IMG/VR virus record: IMGVR_UViG_3300029893_000001
Coordinates: 124,001 to 188,000 of that record
Direction: 5' to 3' (one strand)
Source of the DNA: a virus
Length of the DNA: 64,000 nucleotides
Both the position numbers and the translations under genes were made by a program. The notes under the pieces are model-generated. The model saw nothing but the letters and a program-made list of their open reading frames with translations. It did not search any database and had not been told where the DNA came from. Positions 21,792-29,815 of the stretch are shown here, in pieces (position 1 is the first letter of the stretch; each line of letters starts with the position of its first letter).

Positions 21792-21810
21792 AAGCTTCTG
21801 GTCTCCTTGT

Positions 21811-22032
21811 TCAGACTAGGTTATCGAGAGCCTCACTGAAGGTCTCTTCGCTGCCTTTGTCCCTGGAACGAGCCTTTACAGGACTAGCGGCTGTGACCGC
21901 AAAGGAGTAGCCAGAGGCCTCCAAAGAACTGCGGAGTGTCTTAATCAGACGCATTGCACGATGCGTTCCTTTGTACCCGTCTTTGCGAAGCTGTGCTTCA
22001 AGTTCAGCTAATGATGTGACGACCTTGGACAT
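21811..22032 (-). CDS. Paralogue family member 4
   Basis: 73 residues: SLAELEAQLRKDGYKGTHRAMRLIKTLRSSLEASGYSF is the shared segment, followed by a short basic and polar tail. It is separated from the other three copies by the zinc-binding and acidic genes. Confidence 0.75.
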   Translation of the reverse strand: MSKVVTSLAELEAQLRKDGYKGTHRAMRLIKTLRSSLEASGYSFAVTAASPVKARSRDKGSEETFSEALDNLV

Positions 22033-22066
22033 GTAATTCTCCCTAAGAACGTTGTTTACAGTCGAT

Positions 22067-22399
22067 TCAGTTCATTTGAACTGTACCGCAAGACAAAGCA
22101 AGCAAGGATGCGCAAACCGCCTCGACCTTGCTCTCATCGTATACTACTGCAAGATCGCACACGCTCATGAGCGCTTCGTATAGCGTGGCTAATTCAGCTT
22201 CAGGCGTCGGAAGGTCGTCAAACTTATCCCTGACCGCCAAGAAAGTAACAGAATCAGCCTCTGACGTCAAAAGAGCGTCTATCGTCATTGACAGTGTGAT
22301 GATAGATCCCCTCTCAATTCCAGAGAGAAATCGAATAGCCAACTCTCCAGTAGAAAGAGAGATTCTGCGCAAAAGTTCTCTCTGGTTGGAATCAAGCAC
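22067..22399 (-). CDS. Hypothetical protein
   Basis: About 110 residues from a GTG at 22397-22399; the frame stays open into tRNA-Pro, so the start is uncertain and no good ribosome site is seen. Helical, with SNQRELLRRISLSTGELAIRFLSGIERGS and LPTPEAELATLYEALMSVCDLAVVYDESKVEAVCASLLAL. No family recognised. Confidence 0.6.
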   Translation of the reverse strand: MLDSNQRELLRRISLSTGELAIRFLSGIERGSIITLSMTIDALLTSEADSVTFLAVRDKFDDLPTPEAELATLYEALMSVCDLAVVYDESKVEAVCASLLALSCGTVQMN

Positions 22400-22417
22400 C
22401 CCTATACATAACGTAGT

Positions 22418-22490
22418 CAGCGTGGAGGGATTTGAACCCCCGACATCGAGCACCCAAAGCTCGTGCACTACCAGACTGTGCTACACGCTG
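22418..22490 (-). tRNA. tRNA-Pro (TGG)
   Basis: 73 bases. Acceptor CAGCGTG/CACGCTG, anticodon loop TTTGGGT, T-loop TTCAAAT. Confidence 0.93.
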
Positions 22491-22494
22491 AAAT

Positions 22495-22568
22495 CGGTGT
22501 GGCGGGATTCGAACCCACGACCCCCAGACCCCCAGTCTGGTGCGCTAACCAGGCTGCGCTACACACCG
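22495..22568 (-). tRNA. tRNA-Pro (GGG)
   Basis: 74 bases. Acceptor CGGTGTG/CACACCG, anticodon loop CTGGGGG, T-loop TTCGAAT. Confidence 0.93.
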
Positions 22569-22586
22569 TTGTGTTTTCAATTAATC

Positions 22587-22658
22587 GGGGTAGCAGGATT
22601 TGAACCTGCGGACCTCTCGGTCCCGAACCGAACGCTCTACCAAACTGAGCTATACCCC
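22587..22658 (-). tRNA. tRNA-Pro (CGG)
   Basis: 72 bases. Acceptor GGGGTAT/CTACCCC (one mismatch-prone pair at the base), anticodon loop TTCGGGA, T-loop TTCAAAT. Confidence 0.91.
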
Positions 22659-22676
22659 GCTCTTTGTCAAGCGGAT

Positions 22677-22748
22677 GACCCCAACGGGATTTGAACCCGT
22701 GTTCTCGGCGTGAAAGGCCGGCGTCCTGGGCCGCTAGACGATGGGGCC
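22677..22748 (-). tRNA. tRNA-Glu (TTC)
   Basis: 72 bases. Acceptor GGCCCCA/TGGGGTC, anticodon loop CTTTCAC, T-loop TTCAAAT. Confidence 0.93.
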
Positions 22749-22755
22749 GAAGGAA

Positions 22756-23043
22756 TCAACTGTACACTACTTCGAGAGTTAAGTCCAGCGCCGGACCATG
22801 TGTCGCGTCCACTATTTCAGTTTTACCCGTCACCCGGACAAACGTATAGCGACACAAGTGAGGAAAAGGTTCCTCTGGAAACATGTCGAGAAAGACCAGA
22901 ATCCCAGGGTCGTCGGAGTCCGGAGTAAAAGATCCCCTAAATACTGGGCGTCCTCGTGAGTCGGTCACTGCCGACATTTTCAGTAATGACCGACTCACGA
23001 ATACCCGCGTTTCGCTCCCAAGGAGCTTCTTCCGAGTTGACAT
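22756..23043 (-). CDS. Hypothetical protein
   Basis: 95 residues with a beta-rich pattern (TRVFVSRSLLKMSAVTDSRGRPVFRGSFTP...LCRYTFVRVTGKTEIVDATHGPALDLTLEVVYS). The stop is 8 bases before tRNA-Glu and the start 3 bases after the RNA ligase stop, so it is transcribed with both. No family recognised. Confidence 0.7.
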   Translation of the reverse strand: MSTRKKLLGSETRVFVSRSLLKMSAVTDSRGRPVFRGSFTPDSDDPGILVFLDMFPEEPFPHLCRYTFVRVTGKTEIVDATHGPALDLTLEVVYS

Positions 23044-23046
23044 GCC

Positions 23047-24150
23047 CTAATTATACTCCGTACCGTCCTTACGCAGCAAATAATCCGCACTGACGGATTT
23101 GAGCTGAACACGTCCGATCTCGTTGGACCGGCGCTCCTTCAAAGGCCGAACAATTACTCCCTCACGAATGTGCATCTGCTTACCAGAGACCGATTCCTTA
23201 CCGTCCGTCCACTGTGCCAAGATTTCCTTGCTAAATGGCCCTCGATATAGGACAGGAACTCTGGGAAGATCAAGAAGGTTCAAGAAAGCGTCCAGCTCAT
23301 CATCGTCCAAATACCGGGCCTCAGGAGAGCCGGGCCGTCCTACAAAGACATCGAACACGCGAAACCCTAAGGTGTTATCCTGACCACTGCTTGCACCGTA
23401 GGCCAAATCTTGAACTCCTCTACCGAAAACCTCTCCAAGAACGTACACGGGGTAGCCGTCAAGAAGATAGCCTGCGCCGCTGCAATGCTCACGAAGTTTC
23501 TCAATAACACGGTTTGCCCGAGCAGCCCGCATGTACAGATTTTTCTCGTTCTTCTCATTAGGCTTAAGTGCGAGCCCCTGGGAACTCATGCCTTTTGAGG
23601 AGATGAGAATATCTCCGTACTTTTCATGAGCCATCGTGGACGGCAAAACACCTATCATGCACCAAGTACCGTGAATTTTCTCAGTGAAAACAACGGGCTC
23701 ACCTTCTCGGATAATCTCTGGGTATCGCTTGAAGTTCTCGATATCGTATTTCAAGCACTTATCCTGCCCCGCTGCGTACACCTCACCTGAGAGGTGAGCG
23801 GGTACGGGAGGAACGTACTTGATGACTCCGAGTTCCTCAACAACATTTTGGCCTTCCGTCCAATGTGGACGACAAGGATAGCAAAGCCCCTGAGACAGAA
23901 TTCCACGCAGGCGGACTGCCTTTACACGGTCATGATTTGACCCCGCGAGCCGTCCCTCCAAACCCATCTCCCGAATCAAATCGATCGGAAGTATGGACTG
24001 CTCTGGAATGTAAGCAGCGAGATCGCCAGTCTTGTATTGACCCTTGCGAACGATTGAGAGATAGTCGCCGATCCGTGCAAGTTCTAATGCATCAGCATTA
24101 GGGTGTTCCTCGATCGTAAGGCGAACTACTTCGACCTTGTGCTCAGACAT
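23047..24150 (-). CDS. RNA ligase, second type
   Basis: 367 residues from ATG 24148-24150 with GGAGG upstream. The N-terminal 100 residues look like an OB-fold tRNA-binding-type domain (VEVVRLTIEEHPNADALELARIGDY). VVFTEKIHGTWCMIG is ligase motif I with the adenylated lysine; YVLGEVFGRGVQDLAYG (motif III), FRVFDVFV (IIIa), REGVIVRPLKERR (IV) and VQLKSVSADYLLR (V) follow. N-terminal OB-ligases of this layout resemble the Deinococcus RNA ligase group. Having two different RNA ligases suggests repair of different break types. Expressed from promoter copy 7. Confidence 0.9.
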   Translation of the reverse strand: MSEHKVEVVRLTIEEHPNADALELARIGDYLSIVRKGQYKTGDLAAYIPEQSILPIDLIREMGLEGRLAGSNHDRVKAVRLRGILSQGLCYPCRPHWTEGQNVVEELGVIKYVPPVPAHLSGEVYAAGQDKCLKYDIENFKRYPEIIREGEPVVFTEKIHGTWCMIGVLPSTMAHEKYGDILISSKGMSSQGLALKPNEKNEKNLYMRAARANRVIEKLREHCSGAGYLLDGYPVYVLGEVFGRGVQDLAYGASSGQDNTLGFRVFDVFVGRPGSPEARYLDDDELDAFLNLLDLPRVPVLYRGPFSKEILAQWTDGKESVSGKQMHIREGVIVRPLKERRSNEIGRVQLKSVSADYLLRKDGTEYN

Positions 24151-24176
24151 GGTAAGCCTCCAAGTTTGGAGTGCAT

Positions 24177-24193
24177 CACTATCGTTAGGGTTC
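24177..24193 (-). promoter_or_regulatory. Putative phage promoter, copy 7
   Basis: Minus strand GAACCCTAACGATAGTG in the gap between the HD nucleotidase and RNA ligase genes, 26 bases before the ligase ATG. Confidence 0.7.
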
Positions 24194-24202
24194 AGCGGTC
24201 CG

Positions 24203-24784
24203 TTATTGTCCGTCAAAAGGCAAGGTCAACTCGTAAAACCTACGTAGAAATCTATACCTCGCCACTTCAGGCGTCCACGGCTCAATACCTAGTTCACTAT
24301 TCCAAATGTGGAGGCCCTCAGGAGGCTCGACATTGATCTGCTCAAATTTGGGCTCTCCAAATGGAGCCAGGAGATCACGAGCTTCAGCCTTAAGAACAGC
24401 TAAGTCAGCCCACCTAACAGAAGACGGCAGCTCGAATTCCAGTTCAAACTTATCGCATATGGTACGCCATACCTCTTCCTCCAGGCTCTCAAAATCCCGA
24501 AGGTACTTTTTGATTGGCGTAATGACATCCCCTACGTATGCTTCAGTGGCATCGTGCATTAGGGCAGCGAACGCAAACTCCTCAGGAACTACCTCAGAAC
24601 AGTGTACCGAGTGCTCTGCCACAGAGTAGAACTTGTGGCAGTGTCCGCTAAACCGACACAGGTTAGACAGAGACAATGCGATATCTTCGATATGAATGTC
24701 CTCAACGCGTGGAGCAAATGGTCGAAACCTTCGTCCGCTTGCCAGCGTAAACCAACTTTCAGCGCGAGTGTCGAGGATACTCAT
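24203..24784 (-). CDS. HD-domain 5'-deoxynucleotidase (YfbR-like)
   Basis: 193 residues. FYSVAEHSVHCSEVVPEEFAFAALMHDATEAYVGDVITPIKKYL contains the metal-binding histidine, the HD pair (MHDATEAY) and a later aspartate (WADLAVLKAEARDLL). YfbR-type enzymes convert deoxynucleoside monophosphates to nucleosides; phage forms adjust nucleotide pools or take part in modified-base synthesis. Located upstream of promoter copy 7 and downstream of the gene at 24800. Confidence 0.87.
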   Translation of the reverse strand: MSILDTRAESWFTLASGRRFRPFAPRVEDIHIEDIALSLSNLCRFSGHCHKFYSVAEHSVHCSEVVPEEFAFAALMHDATEAYVGDVITPIKKYLRDFESLEEEVWRTICDKFELEFELPSSVRWADLAVLKAEARDLLAPFGEPKFEQINVEPPEGLHIWNSELGIEPWTPEVARYRFLRRFYELTLPFDGQ

Positions 24785-24799
24785 ACCGACCTTCCTTCT

Positions 24800-26083
24800 T
24801 CATTCCAACTCTTCAGGCCATTTTGCGTAGTCAAACACAAAAGCCATCGGCTTGTACTTCAACACAGTCTGAAGTTGTGGAAGGGACGCATCGAACTTCG
24901 CTGCTGCTTCAGCAGGTGTTACTCCGACATAGTAGGAGTAGTAACAAAACGCCTTCCAAATAGCCTGACTCGTTGGGTCTTCTCGGATGAAGCGGCTTAC
25001 AGCCACCACATCCTTCTTCACTGCTCCTTGGTTTACAGACTGACGGCGTGCCCCACCAAAAACCTTACCATCTACCAAGCCACACAGGTACGCACACGCA
25101 ATTCGAGAAAAGTCGGTTGAGCCTGTGCTCTTATCAATCTTGGATAAGACACCGTCTAGGTCGAATCCCGAATCGTCTAGCTTAGCCATTTCTTTCTCCA
25201 ACTCTTCTCCCGCAATCCCAGAGATAGTCATCGAACTACCCTGAGGAACCATCTTCTTGAGCCTGCGGACTTTACGCTTCTTTTTGAAGACCAGTGGCTT
25301 CTCTCGTGGGTCCCTAACATACTTTAGTCCCTTTTTGGCTCCAATGTGCGAGACAAGGAACCCTAGGTCTTGTTCGTCCGCTTCAAACTGGGCGGCGGCG
25401 TCTTTCAGGGGAACGCCCCCTTCAGCGTGCTCAAAGTACGCTCTCCACAGCATTTCTGCGGAAGGTGAGGTCTCGATGAATTTCTCCAACTCCGCCATTC
25501 GCTCGACGCTAATTCCAGCGTTGAGTGCGGGCTTTTGCACCCTAGAGACCCACGAACGTTTTTGTAACGCCCCTACTGCGTACAGACAGATGTTGGAAAC
25601 AAAATCCTCGTCAGAGAGATCTCTATCAGCCACAACCGTCTGAACTAACTCCCTTAGCGTCACGTCATCCCTAAGAGATGCCATCGCTTCAAGCGCCTGT
25701 GGAGTGAAGGAAAACGAGCCCCTCTTAAGGAGAGCGGCATTCAACGTTTCCGGGCGAATCATCACCTTTCGAAAGCCAGCATACTTAGGGTCCGGTTCGG
25801 CATCCAATAGATTGACCCCGTTGATTTCGGATAGAACCCGAGGATCTTCAGAGAGAATAAATGAATGCACTCCCTCTACATCCGAGATTCGCATCAAGTC
25901 TGCAGCCGAGTCTACGAGTACAACAGGCAGACGCTCGTCTGCCTCCTGCAGAAAGGCATGAAGTTCAGATGGCTTGTTTTGGTAGAAATGCACTCTAAAT
26001 CTAGTGCGATCGATTACCATCACAGCGATAGGAGGCGAAGTAAACGCCAAGCCAACGAGATTAGTCATATTTCTATCAACCAT
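24800..26083 (-). CDS. Hypothetical protein linked to Rad50-like gene
   Basis: 427 residues with no motif I recognise. The first 220 residues alternate strands and helices (LVGLAFTSPPIAVMVIDRTRFRVHFYQNK...LPVVLVDSAADLMRI), which could be a RNase H- or nuclease-like fold. The middle is very basic (PLVFKKKRKVRRLKKMVP) and two similar helical blocks occur (residues about 150-220 and 330-420, each ending in a WRAYFEHAEGGVPLKDAAAQFEAD or WKAFCYYSYYVGVTPAEAAAKFDAS repeat). It overlaps the SbcC-like gene by 8 bases, so a role in the same DNA-end processing is plausible. The partner nuclease SbcD/gp47 is otherwise missing here. Confidence 0.75.
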   Translation of the reverse strand: MVDRNMTNLVGLAFTSPPIAVMVIDRTRFRVHFYQNKPSELHAFLQEADERLPVVLVDSAADLMRISDVEGVHSFILSEDPRVLSEINGVNLLDAEPDPKYAGFRKVMIRPETLNAALLKRGSFSFTPQALEAMASLRDDVTLRELVQTVVADRDLSDEDFVSNICLYAVGALQKRSWVSRVQKPALNAGISVERMAELEKFIETSPSAEMLWRAYFEHAEGGVPLKDAAAQFEADEQDLGFLVSHIGAKKGLKYVRDPREKPLVFKKKRKVRRLKKMVPQGSSMTISGIAGEELEKEMAKLDDSGFDLDGVLSKIDKSTGSTDFSRIACAYLCGLVDGKVFGGARRQSVNQGAVKKDVVAVSRFIREDPTSQAIWKAFCYYSYYVGVTPAEAAAKFDASLPQLQTVLKYKPMAFVFDYAKWPEELE

Positions 26084-28358
26084 CGAGGTAAAGGCGGCTC
26101 GTATGATTTAGCATCCGCACAGTCCAAACTTGATCGTACTTCTTGGGCGCGTTCATGTCCTGGTCGTGAGAGGTGACCAAGATCGTCCCCATGTCAAAGT
26201 CCCGCAATAGTTCAAAACAAGCCTCGCGGCCTTTCCGATCCAAGTCTCTGAAAGGCTCATCGCAGATCAAAAGATTTGTCGTGTTGCGACCCATCTTAGC
26301 AAACGAAAAAACGATGGCGATTCCTACTCTCTTGGCCTGCCCGCCGCTAATCAACGTTAGCGGTATCGACTTCCCACCCTTGTTGAACATCAAGTCAAAG
26401 CCATCCAAATCATCGGTCGCTGAGAGCTTAATCGACCCATCTGGGAATAATTGATCGAGGTACAGAGGCAATACATTACTCAAGAGCTGCGTGGATTCTC
26501 TGAGAGACATCTTCTTCAGCTCTTCCAAAGTTACTGTCAGATAGCGAAGGACGCGATGCCGCTGCTTCTCCAAAGAAGTCGAGTTGAGTGTTGCAGAAAG
26601 GTCAGATTTCTGCTTCTTCAAGGCTCGAAATCGCGTAAGCTTTTCTTGCGCAGAGAGAAGCTTTTGGTTTAGTTCTTCGAGCTGAGTTGAAAACAGAGTG
26701 ACGCTTCCTTGTACACGCTGTAACGCGTGTGGGTCAAACTGAAGGTCGCCGTGCTGCAGCATCCATTGATAAGCCTCCTCTAGAATTTCGAGCTTGGACT
26801 CTTGGCGTTCCAACAACTCCTCAAGGTCTTCTGCCAAACCTGGAGGCTCCGGAATCTCCGCTAACTGCTCACGAATCGCCTGAACACGTCCTACCTGTGC
26901 GCTCAACTTCTGCACCCGAAGCTGCTCTCGGCGCACTGAGTCAATATTTTCCTGGAGTTCTGTGGGAGATCCCTCCGGGAGGAGTTCCATTTGAGACAGG
27001 ATATCCGTGCGCTTCTGCAAAATCTGCAAGCGTTGAGAATAATGGTCTAGAGCCTCCTGAGCCTTCTCTAGCATGCCTCGGAGACGTTCCATCGCCTCCT
27101 CACGTTCAGAGAGCATCTCTTCTTTCTCATGAGAAGCGATGGGTCGAAGGCAGGTATAACAGACGTCTCCTACACTTCTGAGCTTTTTGACCTCCGACCT
27201 GACGGCCGAAAGACGATTTCGGACTTCATCTAGTTTTCCTTTCCACTTTTCAGTCCGAGCTTCCAGGACTTCTAGGACTTCGTGCTCTTCGTCAAGAGAC
27301 TGCAATTGCTTGGATAGCTTCTCTCTCCGCTCTACTCCAGGCAATTCCCGCTCAAGACGAGAAAGCTTACGAGACAAGGTCTCCAAAAGCGTGTCCAAGT
27401 CCTCTGGCAGCTCTGGAAGCTCGCCCTCGGCAGAAAGTTTGGCTTCTAGACTCGCACGCTTCTGGGCAGCGCTTAGATTCTCTCGAAGAGATGAAACAGT
27501 CTTTCGCTTCTTCCGAAGCGCATCCTTAACCTGATCCAGCTCGAATTCCAATCCAAGCTTTGATTCCAGCATCCTGGCCCATCGCCGTCGCTCCGCATCT
27601 GCTCCTCGGGCCGCCTCCTGCTGAGAAAGCTCCACCTTAAGGTCAACTAGTTTTTGCTGCAAGGCGGATTGACTAGTCGTCAATGAATCGAATTCCGACT
27701 CCAAGGCGGACTCGTCCCCTAACGCCTCCAGATCTTGTTCAACCCCATCCAAAAGGCCTCGAAGCTGAGTTTCATCAGGCAGGGGAATGCCGTTCAGCCG
27801 TTTTGTTGTTTCCTTCACCATCACGTCTAGCGTACCCCACCCAAAACAACGACTTAAGTAGTCTCGTTTTTGTGCCGGAGTACCGTCAATCATCATGTGA
27901 AGGTGGCGCTGACTAAGATAAACTCGGCCTAGATACTCGTTCCAACTCAACCCAACGAGGCGTGACAACTCTTTCCGAACTTCTCGGGGGTCGTCTGGCG
28001 TAATGTTTACTCCTGCCCTAGAAATGGAAAGACCCGTTCCTCGCTTTGAGTGAGCGCGGAATTCATCTGCCTGGTAATCTTCGCCTTCTGAACTAAAGTC
28101 GAGGCGTACCAGGAAATCCTTAGGTCGGTAGACGTTCTGGAGGTCTGCCTTCTTGACCCTTCGATCCGTCTTCGTAATCTTCCCGTACAGCAAATGAGCC
28201 ATGAGTTCGAACAAAGTCGACTTGCCCGCTCCGTTCGAGTCTCCTTCGTCCAGGTTTTCTCCTCGGATAAGGACAAGTCCTTGATCGTCGAGCGGCATAT
28301 CAGCCGCTGCGAAGCTCAAGGCATTTTTCACTCTCAAGCGCTTGAACCTGGTTTTCAT
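26076..28358 (-). CDS. Rad50/SbcC-like recombination ATPase
   Basis: 760 residues. The Walker A loop ENLDEGDSNGAGKST is near residue 45, two long coiled coils fill the middle, and a zinc hook CYTC near residue 395 joins two arms. LISGGQAKRVGIA (signature) and NLLICDEPFRDLD (Walker B) are at the end, with LVTSHD as the switch histidine. Equivalent of SbcC or T4 gp46, which with a nuclease subunit resects DNA ends for recombination-dependent replication. The overlapping gene at 24800 could contribute the partner. The upstream YkgJ-like gene overlaps by 4 bases. Confidence 0.93.
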   Translation of the reverse strand: MKTRFKRLRVKNALSFAAADMPLDDQGLVLIRGENLDEGDSNGAGKSTLFELMAHLLYGKITKTDRRVKKADLQNVYRPKDFLVRLDFSSEGEDYQADEFRAHSKRGTGLSISRAGVNITPDDPREVRKELSRLVGLSWNEYLGRVYLSQRHLHMMIDGTPAQKRDYLSRCFGWGTLDVMVKETTKRLNGIPLPDETQLRGLLDGVEQDLEALGDESALESEFDSLTTSQSALQQKLVDLKVELSQQEAARGADAERRRWARMLESKLGLEFELDQVKDALRKKRKTVSSLRENLSAAQKRASLEAKLSAEGELPELPEDLDTLLETLSRKLSRLERELPGVERREKLSKQLQSLDEEHEVLEVLEARTEKWKGKLDEVRNRLSAVRSEVKKLRSVGDVCYTCLRPIASHEKEEMLSEREEAMERLRGMLEKAQEALDHYSQRLQILQKRTDILSQMELLPEGSPTELQENIDSVRREQLRVQKLSAQVGRVQAIREQLAEIPEPPGLAEDLEELLERQESKLEILEEAYQWMLQHGDLQFDPHALQRVQGSVTLFSTQLEELNQKLLSAQEKLTRFRALKKQKSDLSATLNSTSLEKQRHRVLRYLTVTLEELKKMSLRESTQLLSNVLPLYLDQLFPDGSIKLSATDDLDGFDLMFNKGGKSIPLTLISGGQAKRVGIAIVFSFAKMGRNTTNLLICDEPFRDLDRKGREACFELLRDFDMGTILVTSHDQDMNAPKKYDQVWTVRMLNHTSRLYLDG

Positions 28359-28711
28359 CTCAACGTCTTGCGGACTTTTCCATACTTCAATGAAGGGGTA
28401 ATTCTAGTGTCTGTCCTGCAGGAGTAAAAGTCGCAGACAAAAGGCTTGTCTTCGTATGTGGAGCACCCTTTTCCGTGTACGTAATAGACGCAGTACCCGT
28501 CTTCAGGGCGTCGCTTTAGGATTTTCTTCACACCCTCAGCAAACGAATAGTCCTCGTGCTCAAAACGCTCAACTTCATCTGGTCGCAGTTCCACCAAAAG
28601 CTGACAGCACGGAGAGCGACAATAACTGCAATCCGTAGCGGCCTCCTCTTTTGTACGGTACATCGTCTTAGGAGACGCCAGCGTCTGAAGTACTGGGAGA
28701 TGAATCGGCAC
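28355..28711 (-). CDS. YkgJ-type cysteine-cluster protein
   Basis: 118 residues. CSYCRSPCCQLLVELRPDEVERF is followed by YCVYYVHGKGCSTYEDKPFVCDFYSC. The spacing of the eight cysteines and the YxxKPxxC element match the YkgJ/UPF0153 family, thought to bind zinc or an iron-sulphur cluster. The biochemical role is not established. Located between DnaX and the Rad50-like gene. Confidence 0.82.
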   Translation of the reverse strand: MPIHLPVLQTLASPKTMYRTKEEAATDCSYCRSPCCQLLVELRPDEVERFEHEDYSFAEGVKKILKRRPEDGYCVYYVHGKGCSTYEDKPFVCDFYSCRTDTRITPSLKYGKVRKTLR

Positions 28712-28712
28712 G

Positions 28713-29807
28713 TCAGCCCCCTAGAACCTTCACCGATTTCAAGATAGCCAAGTCTAGAGCATCCAACGGATCGGTAGACCGCGTCTTCACTCGTTCCTGG
28801 GCGTCTAGATGGATCTCGAAGATTGAGGTTAAAACGTCGGGAGTGACCTTCTTCTTGAACTGAGTTCCTTTGGCAAAACTAGCAAGGGCACTGTTGTCTA
28901 CCATCTTAGGTTCGATGAAGTAGATCGTCAGCTCCTTCAAGAATTTCAGAATTAGAGACAAGAAGTACTCTGGGTTCTCCACCTTTCGGAGGTAAACCAT
29001 CGGGACTATCGTCCCGTCCAACAGCTTGTGGACGTACTTAGGAACCATTACGTCGGGAGCTGCACCCAAAATGCCCTCGGCAATTTCGGGGAGAGCCTCC
29101 TTAGCTTCCTCCAACGACATGGAAGAGGAAGACGCACCTAATTGCTCCAACATAGTGAGAGCGTCACGGGCATGCCCTCCGGACATTTCTGCAATATAGA
29201 GCAGGACTTCCTTTGGAAAGGAAAGTCCCTCTGCCTTGCAAACCCGATATAGGAGTCGGGCTGTGTCTCTCGGGGGAAGCTCCGCAAGTTTAACCCAGGC
29301 GCTACGACTGCGAATCGTGGGAAGAAGCTTGTATGGCTCAGTGGTGCACAAGATGAACGACGTCTTCTTTGGCGGTTCCTCTAACGCTTTAAGGAAAGCC
29401 TGAGCGGCAGGCCCGGTAAGCTGATGAAGCTCATCGAGAATGAACACACGTGCTTTGTAACGAGCGCTGAGCTTGGATACGTCCAAGAGCGTCCGAACGT
29501 CTTCGATACCACGCGAATCTGCGGCGTTGATTTCCTTGATGTCAGGATGACTGTCTATGCTAAGCTTGCAGCTAGGACATTCGCCACACGGGTCAATGCC
29601 CCCGACAGAGCAGTTCACCGCCCTAGCCAAAATCCGTCCGATGGACGTCTTTCCTGTCCCAAAGGGACCAGAAAGAAGAATTGTGTTCCCCATCACTTTT
29701 CCGTTCTGGAGAAGTCCAGTCAACTGCGAGACAGCCTTGTTCTGCCCGTGAACATCAGCGAGCTTTTGAGGCCTATATCGGTCAACAAAACGTTCAGACG
29801 TAGACAT
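28713..29807 (-). CDS. dnaX: Clamp loader subunit, bacterial DnaX type
   Basis: 364 residues. YRPQKLADVHGQNKAV opens the AAA+ module; GPFGTGKTS is Walker A, CGECPSC is the zinc-binding insert typical of bacterial DnaX rather than T4 gp44, FILDELHQLT is Walker B, CTTEPYKLLPTIRSR contains sensor 1 and the arginine finger. It loads the sliding clamp on DNA for the phage polymerase. The C-terminal collar is short, so it corresponds to the gamma rather than the tau form. Confidence 0.93.
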   Translation of the reverse strand: MSTSERFVDRYRPQKLADVHGQNKAVSQLTGLLQNGKVMGNTILLSGPFGTGKTSIGRILARAVNCSVGGIDPCGECPSCKLSIDSHPDIKEINAADSRGIEDVRTLLDVSKLSARYKARVFILDELHQLTGPAAQAFLKALEEPPKKTSFILCTTEPYKLLPTIRSRSAWVKLAELPPRDTARLLYRVCKAEGLSFPKEVLLYIAEMSGGHARDALTMLEQLGASSSSMSLEEAKEALPEIAEGILGAAPDVMVPKYVHKLLDGTIVPMVYLRKVENPEYFLSLILKFLKELTIYFIEPKMVDNSALASFAKGTQFKKKVTPDVLTSIFEIHLDAQERVKTRSTDPLDALDLAILKSVKVLGG

Positions 29808-29815
29808 GCGTCTCC

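Noticed and set aside
21100-21819. Long plus-strand frame rich in serine and glycine
   Set aside because: It mirrors the acidic AT-hook gene on the other strand; runs of Asp/Glu codons give Ser/Ser-rich frames in reverse. No ribosome site.
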